From contig JAYXKI010000012.1 in NCBI GenBank assembly GCA_037892935.1, positions 434,001 through 498,000 of the forward strand: DNA of 64,000 nucleotides, read 5' to 3'. Below the pieces are notes generated by a model. That model was given only the letters and a program-made list of their open reading frames with translations. It had not been told where the DNA came from and ran no database searches. Made by a program: the position numbers and the translations under genes. This document shows positions 45,038 to 55,021 of the stretch, in pieces; the stretch's first letter is position 1, and each line of letters starts with the position of its first letter. The stretch comes from Phlebopus portentosus. Lineage: Eukaryota > Basidiomycota > Agaricomycetes > Boletales > Boletinellaceae.

Positions 45038-48000
45038 GTGCTCACCGTATCTATGGATCCACCAAAGAATATTATAACGTTGCGCAACAAGGAAGGACGT
45101 GTTCGGGAAGTCAATAGAGACATACCGATTGTAAAACGTCAATACCGGGGTAGACGGCTGTCTGTGGGGGTTGTTGAAGAACAACTCTCCCCGAATTCGA
45201 TTCGTACTGAACAAACGAAGAGAAAAGAGTCAGAAGAAGATACTCTGACTGGTGGGGACGCTCACCGAGATACCGCAGCGGTAGTTCCGCCTGCGAAGGG
45301 GCGCATCAGGGATGCAGCTCAAATTTTCCGCGAGAGAGTCGAAAGACCTCGCGAAGAACCGCGTGCCAATCCCGCGAATGTTACCAAAGAAGTACAAGGT
45401 ACTCACCGGATTGACGTTGATGATAATCCGTCTATATCCAACTGGAAACCGGCGGGGTACTACCCTTCGACCGGTCCAGCTACTGTAATTACATCAGAAC
45501 CAGTAAAATCAGAAAGAAATTTGGGAACACGCACCAGAACTGGGGAACAGACCCCCATGAGTCAGTATAGCACAGTACCAAGTAATGTACTGAGCCATAC
45601 CACAGCTGATAACGAAGGTTTTATCCCAGTAAGCAGGAATAGACGAAATTCCGAAGGTAAACGTACCAGTAAGGAATTATCGACGCAAGAACTCGAATCA
45701 GCTGCGCAGAAAGTGCAACGCATGTTCACTGACATGAGGCTCGAATTTGGACTAGACGAATCCAATAGATTCGTGGTTGCGCCACGAGGCGAATCAAATA
45801 TTCCTCTTAAGGAGGCAGTAAAGAAACTCAATGAAGAGTTGAATAATCCACCTCGGGAAGGGAGCCGCAAGTCCGACAAAGTCGAGGAAGAGAACGAAGA
45901 TGATCAGTTCTCGGTTTTCTCGACTCAGACCGACTCGAAAAGTAAGGCCGAGCGTAAAGCGGACAGGAGGGCCCAGAAAGAAGAGAAGCGGTTTCAACGT
46001 CGTGCAGAGGAGATACGAGAGTGGGCTTCCGCTAGCGCAGTAGGGTTGCCCATCTCCAGCGGATCTCTTCGAGTATCAGGATATGACCAGGAATCTATGA
46101 GTCAGGACACGAAGACACCAGCAAAATTTAAGGGTAAATTACCAGACCCTGATAATTACGGAAACGTGGGACTGGCCTTCACGTCTATCTCCGATATAGA
46201 TCAGCAGATGGAGTACCTTCAGGCAATCAAGTTCAGACGTATGCAAGAACAAGAAGAGGAGAGAATGCGTGCCAAAGAGGCACGCACGCAGACCTTTCGC
46301 TCAGGATACGCCGGACCGTCTACCTGGGATGCCTCATCTCCTGACCAGCTAATTGAAAAGGAAAAGAAAGAAAAACAGAGAACTCATCGTCGGTACAAGT
46401 CCAAATCCAGATCGCCTAGTAAGGAGCACAATAGGGAATTCGACCGAAAGAAGGAGAAGAACATCAAGCGAGATCCAAGTGAACACGGGGACAGACACGA
46501 GTATAGCACGCGTCAATTCCACAGAGGACCCCCAGGAAGTCCGGATCACAGTTCCGATGAGAGCTCGGATGACAAGAGACGAGGCAAGGCACCCAAAGAC
46601 TCGGACACAGGCAACGAAAGCAAACTATCAGATGAATTATCTGATAGTGAGCTTGATGGACCCAGACAGTCGGTACGAAAAATAGCCATTCTTGCTGGAA
46701 GACACAAGTCCCGAGTACAAGAGACCAAGAAAGCCAAGAATAGGGAAAAGCGAGACAAAAGACATGAGAAAGAGAAGAAAGAACGACATACAGGTCGTTT
46801 CGCGTCAATCAAGCCTTCTGAGAATTTAGGTCATCAGAGTTTTCTCAAACAAGCAATTCGTCGATCGTCTCGTAAACCTACCAGCCCATCTTCAAGTAAT
46901 CCAAGTAGTTCGTCTAGCTCTTCATCAGATGATTCTGATTATTCGAGTGATGATACGTTAATGGAACCCTCAAGTATTAATTCGAGTGATTCGGAACATA
47001 CCAAATCCAAGAAGAAACGAGCTAAACGTAGATGGAAGAAGAACATGTTACTCCTCAAAATTCAATCTCAAGGAGTAAAAGCGATTCCACCTACCCCGTA
47101 CGATGGAGAAGCCAACTTGACCAAATTTAATAAGTTTGTGGTCGAAACAAACTTGTATATGCGCCAAACAGGGTTAGAAAGACTTCCAAGACAACAAGTA
47201 GGTGTCTTACCTAGTTTCTTGAAAGGTAAAGCAATGGAGTTTTATCGCCAGAAAGTAGGTATTGAAGACCAAAAATGGACTTTGTCGAAGTTCTACACCG
47301 AGTTAATGAATTACTGCTTTCCAACAAATTATTCTGAGGACTTACGAAGACAATTCCAGCGTATGAGACAAGGACGCAAAGATATACAAAAATATTTGTA
47401 TGAAATGGAAGTCATGGCCGAAAACCTGGGAGATATTTCAACTAGGGAATTGATTCGCAGAGTATGGGAAGGCTTACATCCCGAATATCAAAGACAATTG
47501 CGTCTAGATAACTTGAGTCCCGATACTGTGTCTTACGAAGATCTGCATGATCGACTGGACAGCATAGAACGAGCTAACGAAGCAATTGGTGTAAAATGGC
47601 ACGAGGGAATTTATACCAAAAATTATAGTCAGCAAAATTTACGTTCTGAACGTCCAGAAGAACGTAAACACTCCCCAAATGTCAAAGGCAAGCAGCCATG
47701 GAAGAACAGACGTCGATTTGAGGAAAGCGAACGATCACGTGCAAAACCGTCTCATCGGAATGTTAGTGCTAACAGCACAAACATTCGCCCTAATAATGCA
47801 AAGAATAAGGACAGAGACGAGAGAAATAAGAAGAAAGGCGCACCTAAGAAAGATAGACGTCCAAAGACCGAGAATCCATATGTAAAGAAATGGAGTAAGG
47901 AGAAACTGGATGAAATGCGAGCTAAAAATCAATGTTTCATATGCGAGCAAGTTGGACACATGGCGAAAGATTGCCCAACTAAGAGTACTGTCAAAATGGA

Positions 48001-51000
48001 AACGACGCTACCTAGCACCTCCAACGCAGTAACTGTCAATTACGCAGCGTTGGACAAGCTTCGTTCGATGAATCGAGACGAACAGTACCTAGACCTGGAA
48101 GTGGTTACACAAGGAGCTTCATCATCAGCTGGACAACATACAATCAATGCCTCAATGATATATGTTGACGAGACCGAATACGACGAACCTGATGATGAGT
48201 TGGAGAGCGATCCGATGAGTTACGAACTCATACGAGACATGTTCCGCTTGTCTCGAACGGATCTACTAAACACCAACCATTTTGTAACCTATCAGTCAAA
48301 TGCATCAGAACGCGAATTGAATGTCAAACCATTGAAACATCACACAGGGAAATTCACCAAACCAAGAATGATACGTTGCAATGGAAAGAAACCATGGGAA
48401 TATAAGGATGCGTTCAGTTATGGTGCGATTGAATGCTTGAAAAATGGGATACCTTACCCATTTGACCGAAAATGCGTCAAGAAATGGAAACACCAGTATG
48501 GCATTTCGAAACGGTTCCAGGTTACCAGAGTAAATGACGAATATTTCTGTGTCGAAGATTGGTGGGACAGAGATGAATTCATGTTACCAGTCGAATTGGC
48601 GTACATGCCTGAATTCGACATAAGAACATGGTATGCTTTAGGAAGAGAAGCAAGATACTCACCAGATGTTGTGAATACGAATGGGGTAAGGGAAGAAATC
48701 GAAGATATCTTCAACCCTAGACTGTTCGATCACCTAGACGAACCTGGAATTGAGCAATATTTTGAACCACGACTATTCGATTTGGACGTACCATGGAATA
48801 ATCAACAAGTTATAAACTTGTTGCGAGGTTACTCAGAGCAGGAATGTGAATTCTTAGTGTATTGTGCACTAGCTTACCTAGTACATGGCATATTGGAGCG
48901 AGCAAACGAAAATACTGTGACAAAGATTAAGTATGAATATATTGTCAGGAGCTACTCCGTGAACGCTGTACAGACTAAGAAAAACGTACATTCTGTACCT
49001 ATGCTCGAACGAACATCTGCTTACGCAAAAGACTTCAAGAGAAGTATCCCGAGTCCCATAGTCGTGATTGTACATCTTGAGGGACAGCCTGCAAGAGCTT
49101 TGGTCGACTCAGGATCACTTGCAGACTTTGTATCATCGAAATTTGCTGATCAGATTGGTCTAAGACGAATTCCACTAGCAAAACCGTTAGCAGTGCAATT
49201 GGCAGCCCAAGGATCGAGAACGAAAGTGAATTACTGTGCCTTGGCAGAACTCAAGTTTGGGAGTGTGAAATGTAAGAGACATTTCGACATAATGAATTTG
49301 GACAATTATGATATCATCCTAGGGACACCATTTTTGTACCAACACAAAGTTTCGATTGGTTTCAACCAACCAAGAATCTGGATCGAAAGCTCAGATCCAT
49401 TACCATTGGAAGGTGAACAAATCACAAACCTTTCTTCGATGGTAATTGACACTTACGAACGCGAACTTGAGAAATGCCGGCTGGAAATTAAGGAATACGC
49501 ACGAGATCTATTCAAAGATGCTTCGCAAACTTCCTTACCACCACTTCGAGCAATAAATCATTCTATTCCATTGATAGACGAGACTAAGAAATATAAATTT
49601 CGTCGTTCGACATGTCCAGATCCCTTGAGAGAACAATGGAAAGAAAAACGTAAGGACTACATTCAAAGTGGAAGATGGAAAGTAGTTACCGGTTCAAACG
49701 CAATGCCAATGTTATTGCTGCAAAAACCTCGTAAGAATAAAGACGAACCGATTCGATTGAGAACGGTTGTAGACTTACGAGATCGGAACGCGAATACTCG
49801 AAAATTATCTTCACCATTGCCCGACATTGAATCTGTACTTCGCAGAGTCGCATCCAAGAAATACAGATCATTAATAGATGGAAAAGATGCTTACGAGCAA
49901 ATTCGAGTTGTCCCAGAACATGTATCGAGAACTATATTCAATACACCTGACGGCACAATGGTTAGTCAAGTAATGCAATTGGGAGATTGTAATAGTGGAG
50001 CGACGTACCAAGCTCTAATGAATCATATCTTTCAACCATACCTGGGAGATTGGATGGATATCTATCTTGATGACCTGGTGATATATTCTGATACGGTCGA
50101 AGATCACATTCGACATCTGAAAATTGTTATCGACATTTTGCGCAAAGAACAGTTTTACCTTAGCGAACACAAAATGCAACTGTTCCAATCAGAATTACGC
50201 ATATTAGGACATATAGTCGACGATAATGGTATCAGAATGGACCCACATAAAATAGATTCGATTCAGAAATGGAAGGTACCGAGCAGCAAAGATTCGTTGA
50301 AACGATTCTTAGGAGCAGTAGGATATTTAGCACCGAACATTCCACAACTAAGAATACCAATGGGAGTACTTACCAATATTTCGGGTGAAACTGCTCGATT
50401 TCGATGGTCATTTACTGAACAACGAGCGTTTGACCAAATTGTAAAACTGGTACATGATTTTCAGAATCATCACCGCGTAGTTTTGCAGTATGGAAAGAAC
50501 GCACCTCCAATCAATGTAACTACAGACGCGTCTCACACTGGAATTGGAGGAATAATCAGCCAAGGAGAAGACTGGCAAAATGCAAAGGTCGCTGCATTTT
50601 ATTCCGCTAAGTTGAATTCTGCACAGCAGAACTATCCTGTACATGACAAGGAATTGTTAGCAGGAGTCGAGACTATGCTCAGACACAAAAACTTACTTCA
50701 AGGAGCACATTTCCGATGGTTTACAGATCATAAACCACTGCAACACTTATTCGAACAGCCGAATCTAAGTGGCAGACAAGCTAGATGGATAGAGAAATTG
50801 TCGGATTTCGACTTCGAAGTAATCTATGTTGCAGGAACTGAAAATATCTTAGCAGATGCATTATCACGCATATATGCAGAAGACTTACCTGGTACAGTTC
50901 GAACTAGACCAGAATACACAAACCAGATCGATGAGGACGACATACCAATATTAAGTCGCTTGGAAAACAAAGGTGCAAGCCCAATACTAGTCAATCCAAC

Positions 51001-53374
51001 GCATATACTTCATATGTATTCTATTCCAATCCATGAGAACATGGATCGACTTTCAAACATAGCTATGAACGTACCTAAACGACTCCGAATTACCTTCAAA
51101 AGAGGAGAACAGCAAGATAATTTGTCTAATATTCAGGAGGGCGGAATGCAAAGACCACGAATTAAAAAAGTGACTTTGAGAATCCGAAACCGCGACACAC
51201 CTAGCAACAACGGTCTCGATGATCGACAAAACGATCTGCGTGAGAAAGACGCGACTCAGCAAAAAGATCGACTCACTGATCTATCCTCTGAGCCAATCAC
51301 TGGAAATAGCAAGACGATCCAAGATCGTCCTCACGCGCCAATCCCATCTGAACCTTCGCAAGTCGCGACTTCCGAATCAACGCATACAGGCAAGGAAATG
51401 GACACCATTGATCCACAATTTCCTACGATACAGTCAGATATTCAAAATTTACAACAATCAATAGAACCAACGCTCACCGATGTGATTGCACAAGCACAAC
51501 CGCAAATCCAGTTTCCTAACTGTTTGAAAAATCGATTTCACGAAGATCAGTTTTTCAAACTGATCATGGAGAATCCTGCCCACTACAAAAATTTTCACGT
51601 CGAAAATGGATTGATATTTCGACGGGAGGGCGAGAGGTATCTGCTATGTATACCCAAAATTCTGATTAACAAAAGGAGTGCACGAGAAATTGTAATTGAG
51701 CACGCACATTCAATTCTAGCACACTTGGGAGCACGGAAAACATTGCAATATCTGAGAGACCAAGTCTGGTGGAAAGAAATGGTATCAGATATTAGCTCAT
51801 ATTGTGATTCATGTCATACCTGTAAGATTTCGAAGCCGAATCACCAAAGACCATATGGATTGTTGAATCCATTGAATGCACCAACGCGACCCTGGCAAAC
51901 TATTGGTATGGATTTTGTAGGACCGTTTCCCGAATCCAAGAATCGACTTAGTTCGTTTGATATGATATGCACGATTGTATGTTTACTCACCGGAATGGTT
52001 CATTTGCTACCTTGTAAGCAAACGTACAGAGCCAAAGAGTTTGCTGAGTTAATATTCGAAAATGTATACAAATTGCATGGCTTACCTGAATCAATTGTGA
52101 GCGATCGAGGATCACTATTCACAAGCACGCTGTGGAAACACTTGAATAAATTGCTTAATGTCAAATTGAGGCTATCAAGTGCTTACCATCCACAAACCGA
52201 TGGAGCTACAGAGCGAATGAATAAAACGATTGCTCAAATGCTGAGACAATGTGTTTCACCGAACCAGAAAGATTGGGTGATGAAATTACCTATGATTGAG
52301 TTTGCAGTCAATTCTGCAAGATCAGAAACAACTGGTTACGCACCTTTCTTCCTGAACTATGGAAGAATGCCTCGTTCCATGATATGGAATGATCCGAGCC
52401 AAGACGAGTACCCGGGGGTAAGAACTTTTGCATTGAAGCTGAAAGAAGCAATCATGTCAGCACACGACTCCATCTTACAAGCTAGGGTAAAACAAACGAG
52501 GCAAGCTAATAGACATCGGCGGATGTCACCATTCGAAATCGGAGATTTGGTATATCTGTCAACAAAGAACATGAACTTACCAAAGCAACGTGCACGAAAA
52601 TTAGTACCTAAGTTCATAGGGCCCTACAAGATACTTAGGGTCGCTGGAAACGATTCATATGAGATCGACTTACCTAGAAGTTTGAAAAATCGAGGCATAC
52701 ACCCCATTTTCCATGCATCTTTGTTAAGAATACATATGCCGAACGATGATAGATTGTTTCCTGGAAGGGATATCAGCCAAGTAACTAATTTGGAGGACGG
52801 TACTAACGAATGGGTTGTCGAATCGATAGATACCCATTATGGGAAAGGTACGGATTCATTGTTCAAGGTCGTATGGAAAGCCGGAGACCACACATGGCTT
52901 CCATACGAGAAAGTAAAGCATCTCGAGGCACTTAATACGTACCTCGAGGTCCTGGGTGTCGATTCTATAGAGAACCTGCCTATGGGGAATGATGAGCCGG
53001 ATACAGATGATCCACAGATAACTGTACATACCGTTTGGGTAGAGCACGAGGCAATTTTAGCCTCTCTGCATGTAAACAACGTGTACCAACTAAAGGACTC
53101 ACATAAGAAGCACTGGAAGAAGTTCAGAAGAATATCCAAAACGCTTACTATGAATTCTGACAGCCTCCCAGTCAACTTCTTTGCCCCGAACTCGAATGTT
53201 CCGAATGCACCTCCCGAAAGATTCACTGAGCCGGATACTGGCCCAATCACCCAGTCCTGGGCCACGTTTGACACGGCCACGTCCACGTCGTTATGTATTC
53301 CTAGCCGCCGAATTGAGGAAGGTCTTCGAATTCCATCGATACATCGAGACGAACTCGATCCCGCCTGGTGTTAA
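45038..53374 (+). CDS. Gypsy Gag-Pol polyprotein (2778 aa)
   Basis: Encodes the replication proteins of a Ty3/gypsy element in one frame. Order: a charged Gag region; a CCHC knuckle CFICEQVGHMAKDC (966-979); a protease with VDSGS (Asp1357); reverse transcriptase with the YLDD box (Asp1678, Asp1679); RNase H starting at TTDASH (Asp1830); integrase with an H/H/C/C zinc region (about 2220-2265) and catalytic Asp2292 (GMDFVGPF), Asp2356 (SDRGSLF) and Glu2392 (GATERMNK). A chromodomain-like segment follows, about 2590-2640 (FKVVWKAGDHTWLPYEKV), the mark of chromoviruses. At 2778 aa it is long for the family because of a very long Gag. All core residues are present; probably active. Confidence 0.95.
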   Translation: MLTVSMDPPKNIITLRNKEGRVREVNRDIPIVKRQYRGRRLSVGVVEEQLSPNSIRTEQTKRKESEEDTLTGGDAHRDTAAVVPPAKGRIRDAAQIFRERVERPREEPRANPANVTKEVQGTHRIDVDDNPSISNWKPAGYYPSTGPATVITSEPVKSERNLGTRTRTGEQTPMSQYSTVPSNVLSHTTADNEGFIPVSRNRRNSEGKRTSKELSTQELESAAQKVQRMFTDMRLEFGLDESNRFVVAPRGESNIPLKEAVKKLNEELNNPPREGSRKSDKVEEENEDDQFSVFSTQTDSKSKAERKADRRAQKEEKRFQRRAEEIREWASASAVGLPISSGSLRVSGYDQESMSQDTKTPAKFKGKLPDPDNYGNVGLAFTSISDIDQQMEYLQAIKFRRMQEQEEERMRAKEARTQTFRSGYAGPSTWDASSPDQLIEKEKKEKQRTHRRYKSKSRSPSKEHNREFDRKKEKNIKRDPSEHGDRHEYSTRQFHRGPPGSPDHSSDESSDDKRRGKAPKDSDTGNESKLSDELSDSELDGPRQSVRKIAILAGRHKSRVQETKKAKNREKRDKRHEKEKKERHTGRFASIKPSENLGHQSFLKQAIRRSSRKPTSPSSSNPSSSSSSSSDDSDYSSDDTLMEPSSINSSDSEHTKSKKKRAKRRWKKNMLLLKIQSQGVKAIPPTPYDGEANLTKFNKFVVETNLYMRQTGLERLPRQQVGVLPSFLKGKAMEFYRQKVGIEDQKWTLSKFYTELMNYCFPTNYSEDLRRQFQRMRQGRKDIQKYLYEMEVMAENLGDISTRELIRRVWEGLHPEYQRQLRLDNLSPDTVSYEDLHDRLDSIERANEAIGVKWHEGIYTKNYSQQNLRSERPEERKHSPNVKGKQPWKNRRRFEESERSRAKPSHRNVSANSTNIRPNNAKNKDRDERNKKKGAPKKDRRPKTENPYVKKWSKEKLDEMRAKNQCFICEQVGHMAKDCPTKSTVKMETTLPSTSNAVTVNYAALDKLRSMNRDEQYLDLEVVTQGASSSAGQHTINASMIYVDETEYDEPDDELESDPMSYELIRDMFRLSRTDLLNTNHFVTYQSNASERELNVKPLKHHTGKFTKPRMIRCNGKKPWEYKDAFSYGAIECLKNGIPYPFDRKCVKKWKHQYGISKRFQVTRVNDEYFCVEDWWDRDEFMLPVELAYMPEFDIRTWYALGREARYSPDVVNTNGVREEIEDIFNPRLFDHLDEPGIEQYFEPRLFDLDVPWNNQQVINLLRGYSEQECEFLVYCALAYLVHGILERANENTVTKIKYEYIVRSYSVNAVQTKKNVHSVPMLERTSAYAKDFKRSIPSPIVVIVHLEGQPARALVDSGSLADFVSSKFADQIGLRRIPLAKPLAVQLAAQGSRTKVNYCALAELKFGSVKCKRHFDIMNLDNYDIILGTPFLYQHKVSIGFNQPRIWIESSDPLPLEGEQITNLSSMVIDTYERELEKCRLEIKEYARDLFKDASQTSLPPLRAINHSIPLIDETKKYKFRRSTCPDPLREQWKEKRKDYIQSGRWKVVTGSNAMPMLLLQKPRKNKDEPIRLRTVVDLRDRNANTRKLSSPLPDIESVLRRVASKKYRSLIDGKDAYEQIRVVPEHVSRTIFNTPDGTMVSQVMQLGDCNSGATYQALMNHIFQPYLGDWMDIYLDDLVIYSDTVEDHIRHLKIVIDILRKEQFYLSEHKMQLFQSELRILGHIVDDNGIRMDPHKIDSIQKWKVPSSKDSLKRFLGAVGYLAPNIPQLRIPMGVLTNISGETARFRWSFTEQRAFDQIVKLVHDFQNHHRVVLQYGKNAPPINVTTDASHTGIGGIISQGEDWQNAKVAAFYSAKLNSAQQNYPVHDKELLAGVETMLRHKNLLQGAHFRWFTDHKPLQHLFEQPNLSGRQARWIEKLSDFDFEVIYVAGTENILADALSRIYAEDLPGTVRTRPEYTNQIDEDDIPILSRLENKGASPILVNPTHILHMYSIPIHENMDRLSNIAMNVPKRLRITFKRGEQQDNLSNIQEGGMQRPRIKKVTLRIRNRDTPSNNGLDDRQNDLREKDATQQKDRLTDLSSEPITGNSKTIQDRPHAPIPSEPSQVATSESTHTGKEMDTIDPQFPTIQSDIQNLQQSIEPTLTDVIAQAQPQIQFPNCLKNRFHEDQFFKLIMENPAHYKNFHVENGLIFRREGERYLLCIPKILINKRSAREIVIEHAHSILAHLGARKTLQYLRDQVWWKEMVSDISSYCDSCHTCKISKPNHQRPYGLLNPLNAPTRPWQTIGMDFVGPFPESKNRLSSFDMICTIVCLLTGMVHLLPCKQTYRAKEFAELIFENVYKLHGLPESIVSDRGSLFTSTLWKHLNKLLNVKLRLSSAYHPQTDGATERMNKTIAQMLRQCVSPNQKDWVMKLPMIEFAVNSARSETTGYAPFFLNYGRMPRSMIWNDPSQDEYPGVRTFALKLKEAIMSAHDSILQARVKQTRQANRHRRMSPFEIGDLVYLSTKNMNLPKQRARKLVPKFIGPYKILRVAGNDSYEIDLPRSLKNRGIHPIFHASLLRIHMPNDDRLFPGRDISQVTNLEDGTNEWVVESIDTHYGKGTDSLFKVVWKAGDHTWLPYEKVKHLEALNTYLEVLGVDSIENLPMGNDEPDTDDPQITVHTVWVEHEAILASLHVNNVYQLKDSHKKHWKKFRRISKTLTMNSDSLPVNFFAPNSNVPNAPPERFTEPDTGPITQSWATFDTATSTSLCIPSRRIEEGLRIPSIHRDELDPAWC

Positions 53375-54011
53375 TCAACCAGAGCGTTATTTGATTATAC
53401 GCAGGTTGTATAATGGACACGTACCGGATTTCTATGCGTTGGCAGCCTTGCCCCCGTTTGCAGACCCGAGGCACCTCGCTGAAGCGATCCAGAACCATTT
53501 CGACTATTCGAGACGCAAGAATCTTGCCTCGAATCAAGGTATACAGTTGATACTCTACTCCAGAACAAGTTTAGTTTTGTCACTGAATAACTCGCCGACA
53601 GGTTCGAAAGTCCGTGAGGCTCGTTTCCGAGAAGGTAGTGCCCCGTATAGTCGTCGAAACCGGGCAGCCCAGCGTAAACTCACCCCGGGAATCGAAAAGC
53701 GGCCCGACGAACCAAAAGTGGGGGATGATACCACACTTTCGTTGATTCGTCCTGCCGTTCTTCCCAACCTCGCGAGCTCGTCCAAGTTTGATGGGCCGAG
53801 TCAACCCTCCGTACGAGTCCCGAACACACTCACCCACTCGCAGTCCGCAGCACAGGTTGTTGATACTACGCCAAGTACTTCGATGACCTTCATGACCTCG
53901 AAGTCCGCCAATTTGCCAACGACCGGCACGTCGTTTTCCAATGTCCCTGCGCGTAGTTCTACTCCGATACCAGAAGGGCCTCTCTTTGGTGACGACGACA
54001 TGAAGGATTGA
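53181..54011 (+). CDS. Frame overlapping the Gag-Pol 3' end (276 codons), function unknown
   Basis: Open in the +1 frame relative to Gag-Pol, overlapping its last 194 bases. From about 53290 this frame, not the Pol frame, looks like real protein (YVFLAAELRKVFEFHRYIE, then RRLYNGHVPDFYALAALPPF). The Pol frame looks coding up to about there. Either the polyprotein originally ran on and a one-base change split it, or a +1 frameshift or splice joins the two. The ATG at 53181 need not be used. The product is Pro/Ser/Thr-rich towards its end. No known domain. Confidence 0.5.
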   Translation: MPRTRMFRMHLPKDSLSRILAQSPSPGPRLTRPRPRRYVFLAAELRKVFEFHRYIETNSIPPGVNQPERYLIIRRLYNGHVPDFYALAALPPFADPRHLAEAIQNHFDYSRRKNLASNQGIQLILYSRTSLVLSLNNSPTGSKVREARFREGSAPYSRRNRAAQRKLTPGIEKRPDEPKVGDDTTLSLIRPAVLPNLASSSKFDGPSQPSVRVPNTLTHSQSAAQVVDTTPSTSMTFMTSKSANLPTTGTSFSNVPARSSTPIPEGPLFGDDDMKD

Positions 54012-54264
54012 GGACAAGTAACGTTAATAGTACATTGCTGCGCGAGATGTGATATGTGTGCTACTCTCCTCTATGCTGCTTATGTAAACTCTTTTTACGG
54101 AAATGATCGGCGAAGTCGATCGTTTACCCGATCGACTTGTCTTAGATATGTTTTATGCCGTCCTTATGAATTCACACTTGGAATATAAATTCTATACATA
54201 GATTATGTTTATTCCATTATGCTACTTTACTATAAGAACTTGTAGACAAGTTCTGGAGGGCGTA

Positions 54265-54575
54265 TGTGACGAAGTAACCGTCACCATGCTTTCCTCCATA
54301 GGGTTCCGCAGCGTAACGCAGACGTTACGCGCGGAACCATATGACTAAGTATCTTACCAATAGCTTATGTGAGCGCGACCCTATGCATTTAGTTAGCTTT
54401 AGTTTTCACGATTCCCCCATGTGTAGTTTAGTTTATATAGCTGGTAGATAGCAAATGTAAGAGGGATTCTTCCCTCTCGACTATCACTCTAATACTACGG
54501 TTAATCCAGTCAGTAACGGTGTGATCTGAGTGCCAGAGGAATCTCTCGTGTGACCGAATCTTACCATTCGTCACA
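54265..54575 (+). repeat. 3' LTR of the gypsy element
   Basis: Same 311 bp as the 5' LTR with no difference found by eye. Ends 446 bp before the U6 kinase ATG. Confidence 0.95.
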
Positions 54576-55021
54576 TAAAGCTTACCTATCCATATCCCAA
54601 TCACAGAGTACAATGCGAGCATTCATGTTTAACCAGAGTTTGAACTCACCTGCATTTTTGTCAGTTGATCAGGAGGATAAGTACGTATAGTTGCAAGCAT
54701 GAATCACTTGCATGAGGTTGGCAAAGAGGCCAGTGCAAACAGAATTTCATTGCTTCATAGTGATGGGATGATAAGGTTAGCCGATGAAAGAAGTCGATAA
54801 ATATGGAAGGACCACGTGGAGAGACGCGACAAATCACGCTGTGACAAGCGTAGAATGAATTGAACTCGGCACCGCCACAACTTCAACTTGTTTTCGAGCC
54901 ACGACCAGTCGCACCTGACTCACTGTCCTTTATCCTTTCAGAAAAGGAAAGTAGGCCACAACCAAGCGTATCATTTAAGTATGTTCTGTGCATTTCCTTT
55001 CCTTAACATATCTCTGCTAAC
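54576..55021 (+). promoter_or_regulatory. Upstream region of the U6 kinase, next to the gypsy LTR
   Basis: Begins with the TAAAG duplication, then continues as in the other units up to the ATG. The inserted LTR replaces everything further upstream and could influence kinase expression. Confidence 0.4.

Larger units (their letters stand above)
44548..54575 (+). mobile_element. Ty3/gypsy chromovirus retrotransposon, 10028 bp
   Basis: Two 311-bp LTRs (TGTGACG...GTCACA) that look identical by eye, and a 5-bp duplication TAAAG at 44543-44547 and 54576-54580 that occurs once in the other units. Gag-Pol is one long frame with a chromodomain-like C terminus, followed by an overlapping frame. The lack of LTR differences points to a very recent insertion. 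I could not identify the primer-binding site with confidence. Confidence 0.95.

Noticed and set aside
53580..54017. Antisense frame opposite the last gypsy ORF
   Set aside because: Lies opposite a better sense-strand signal inside a retrotransposon; no similarity.
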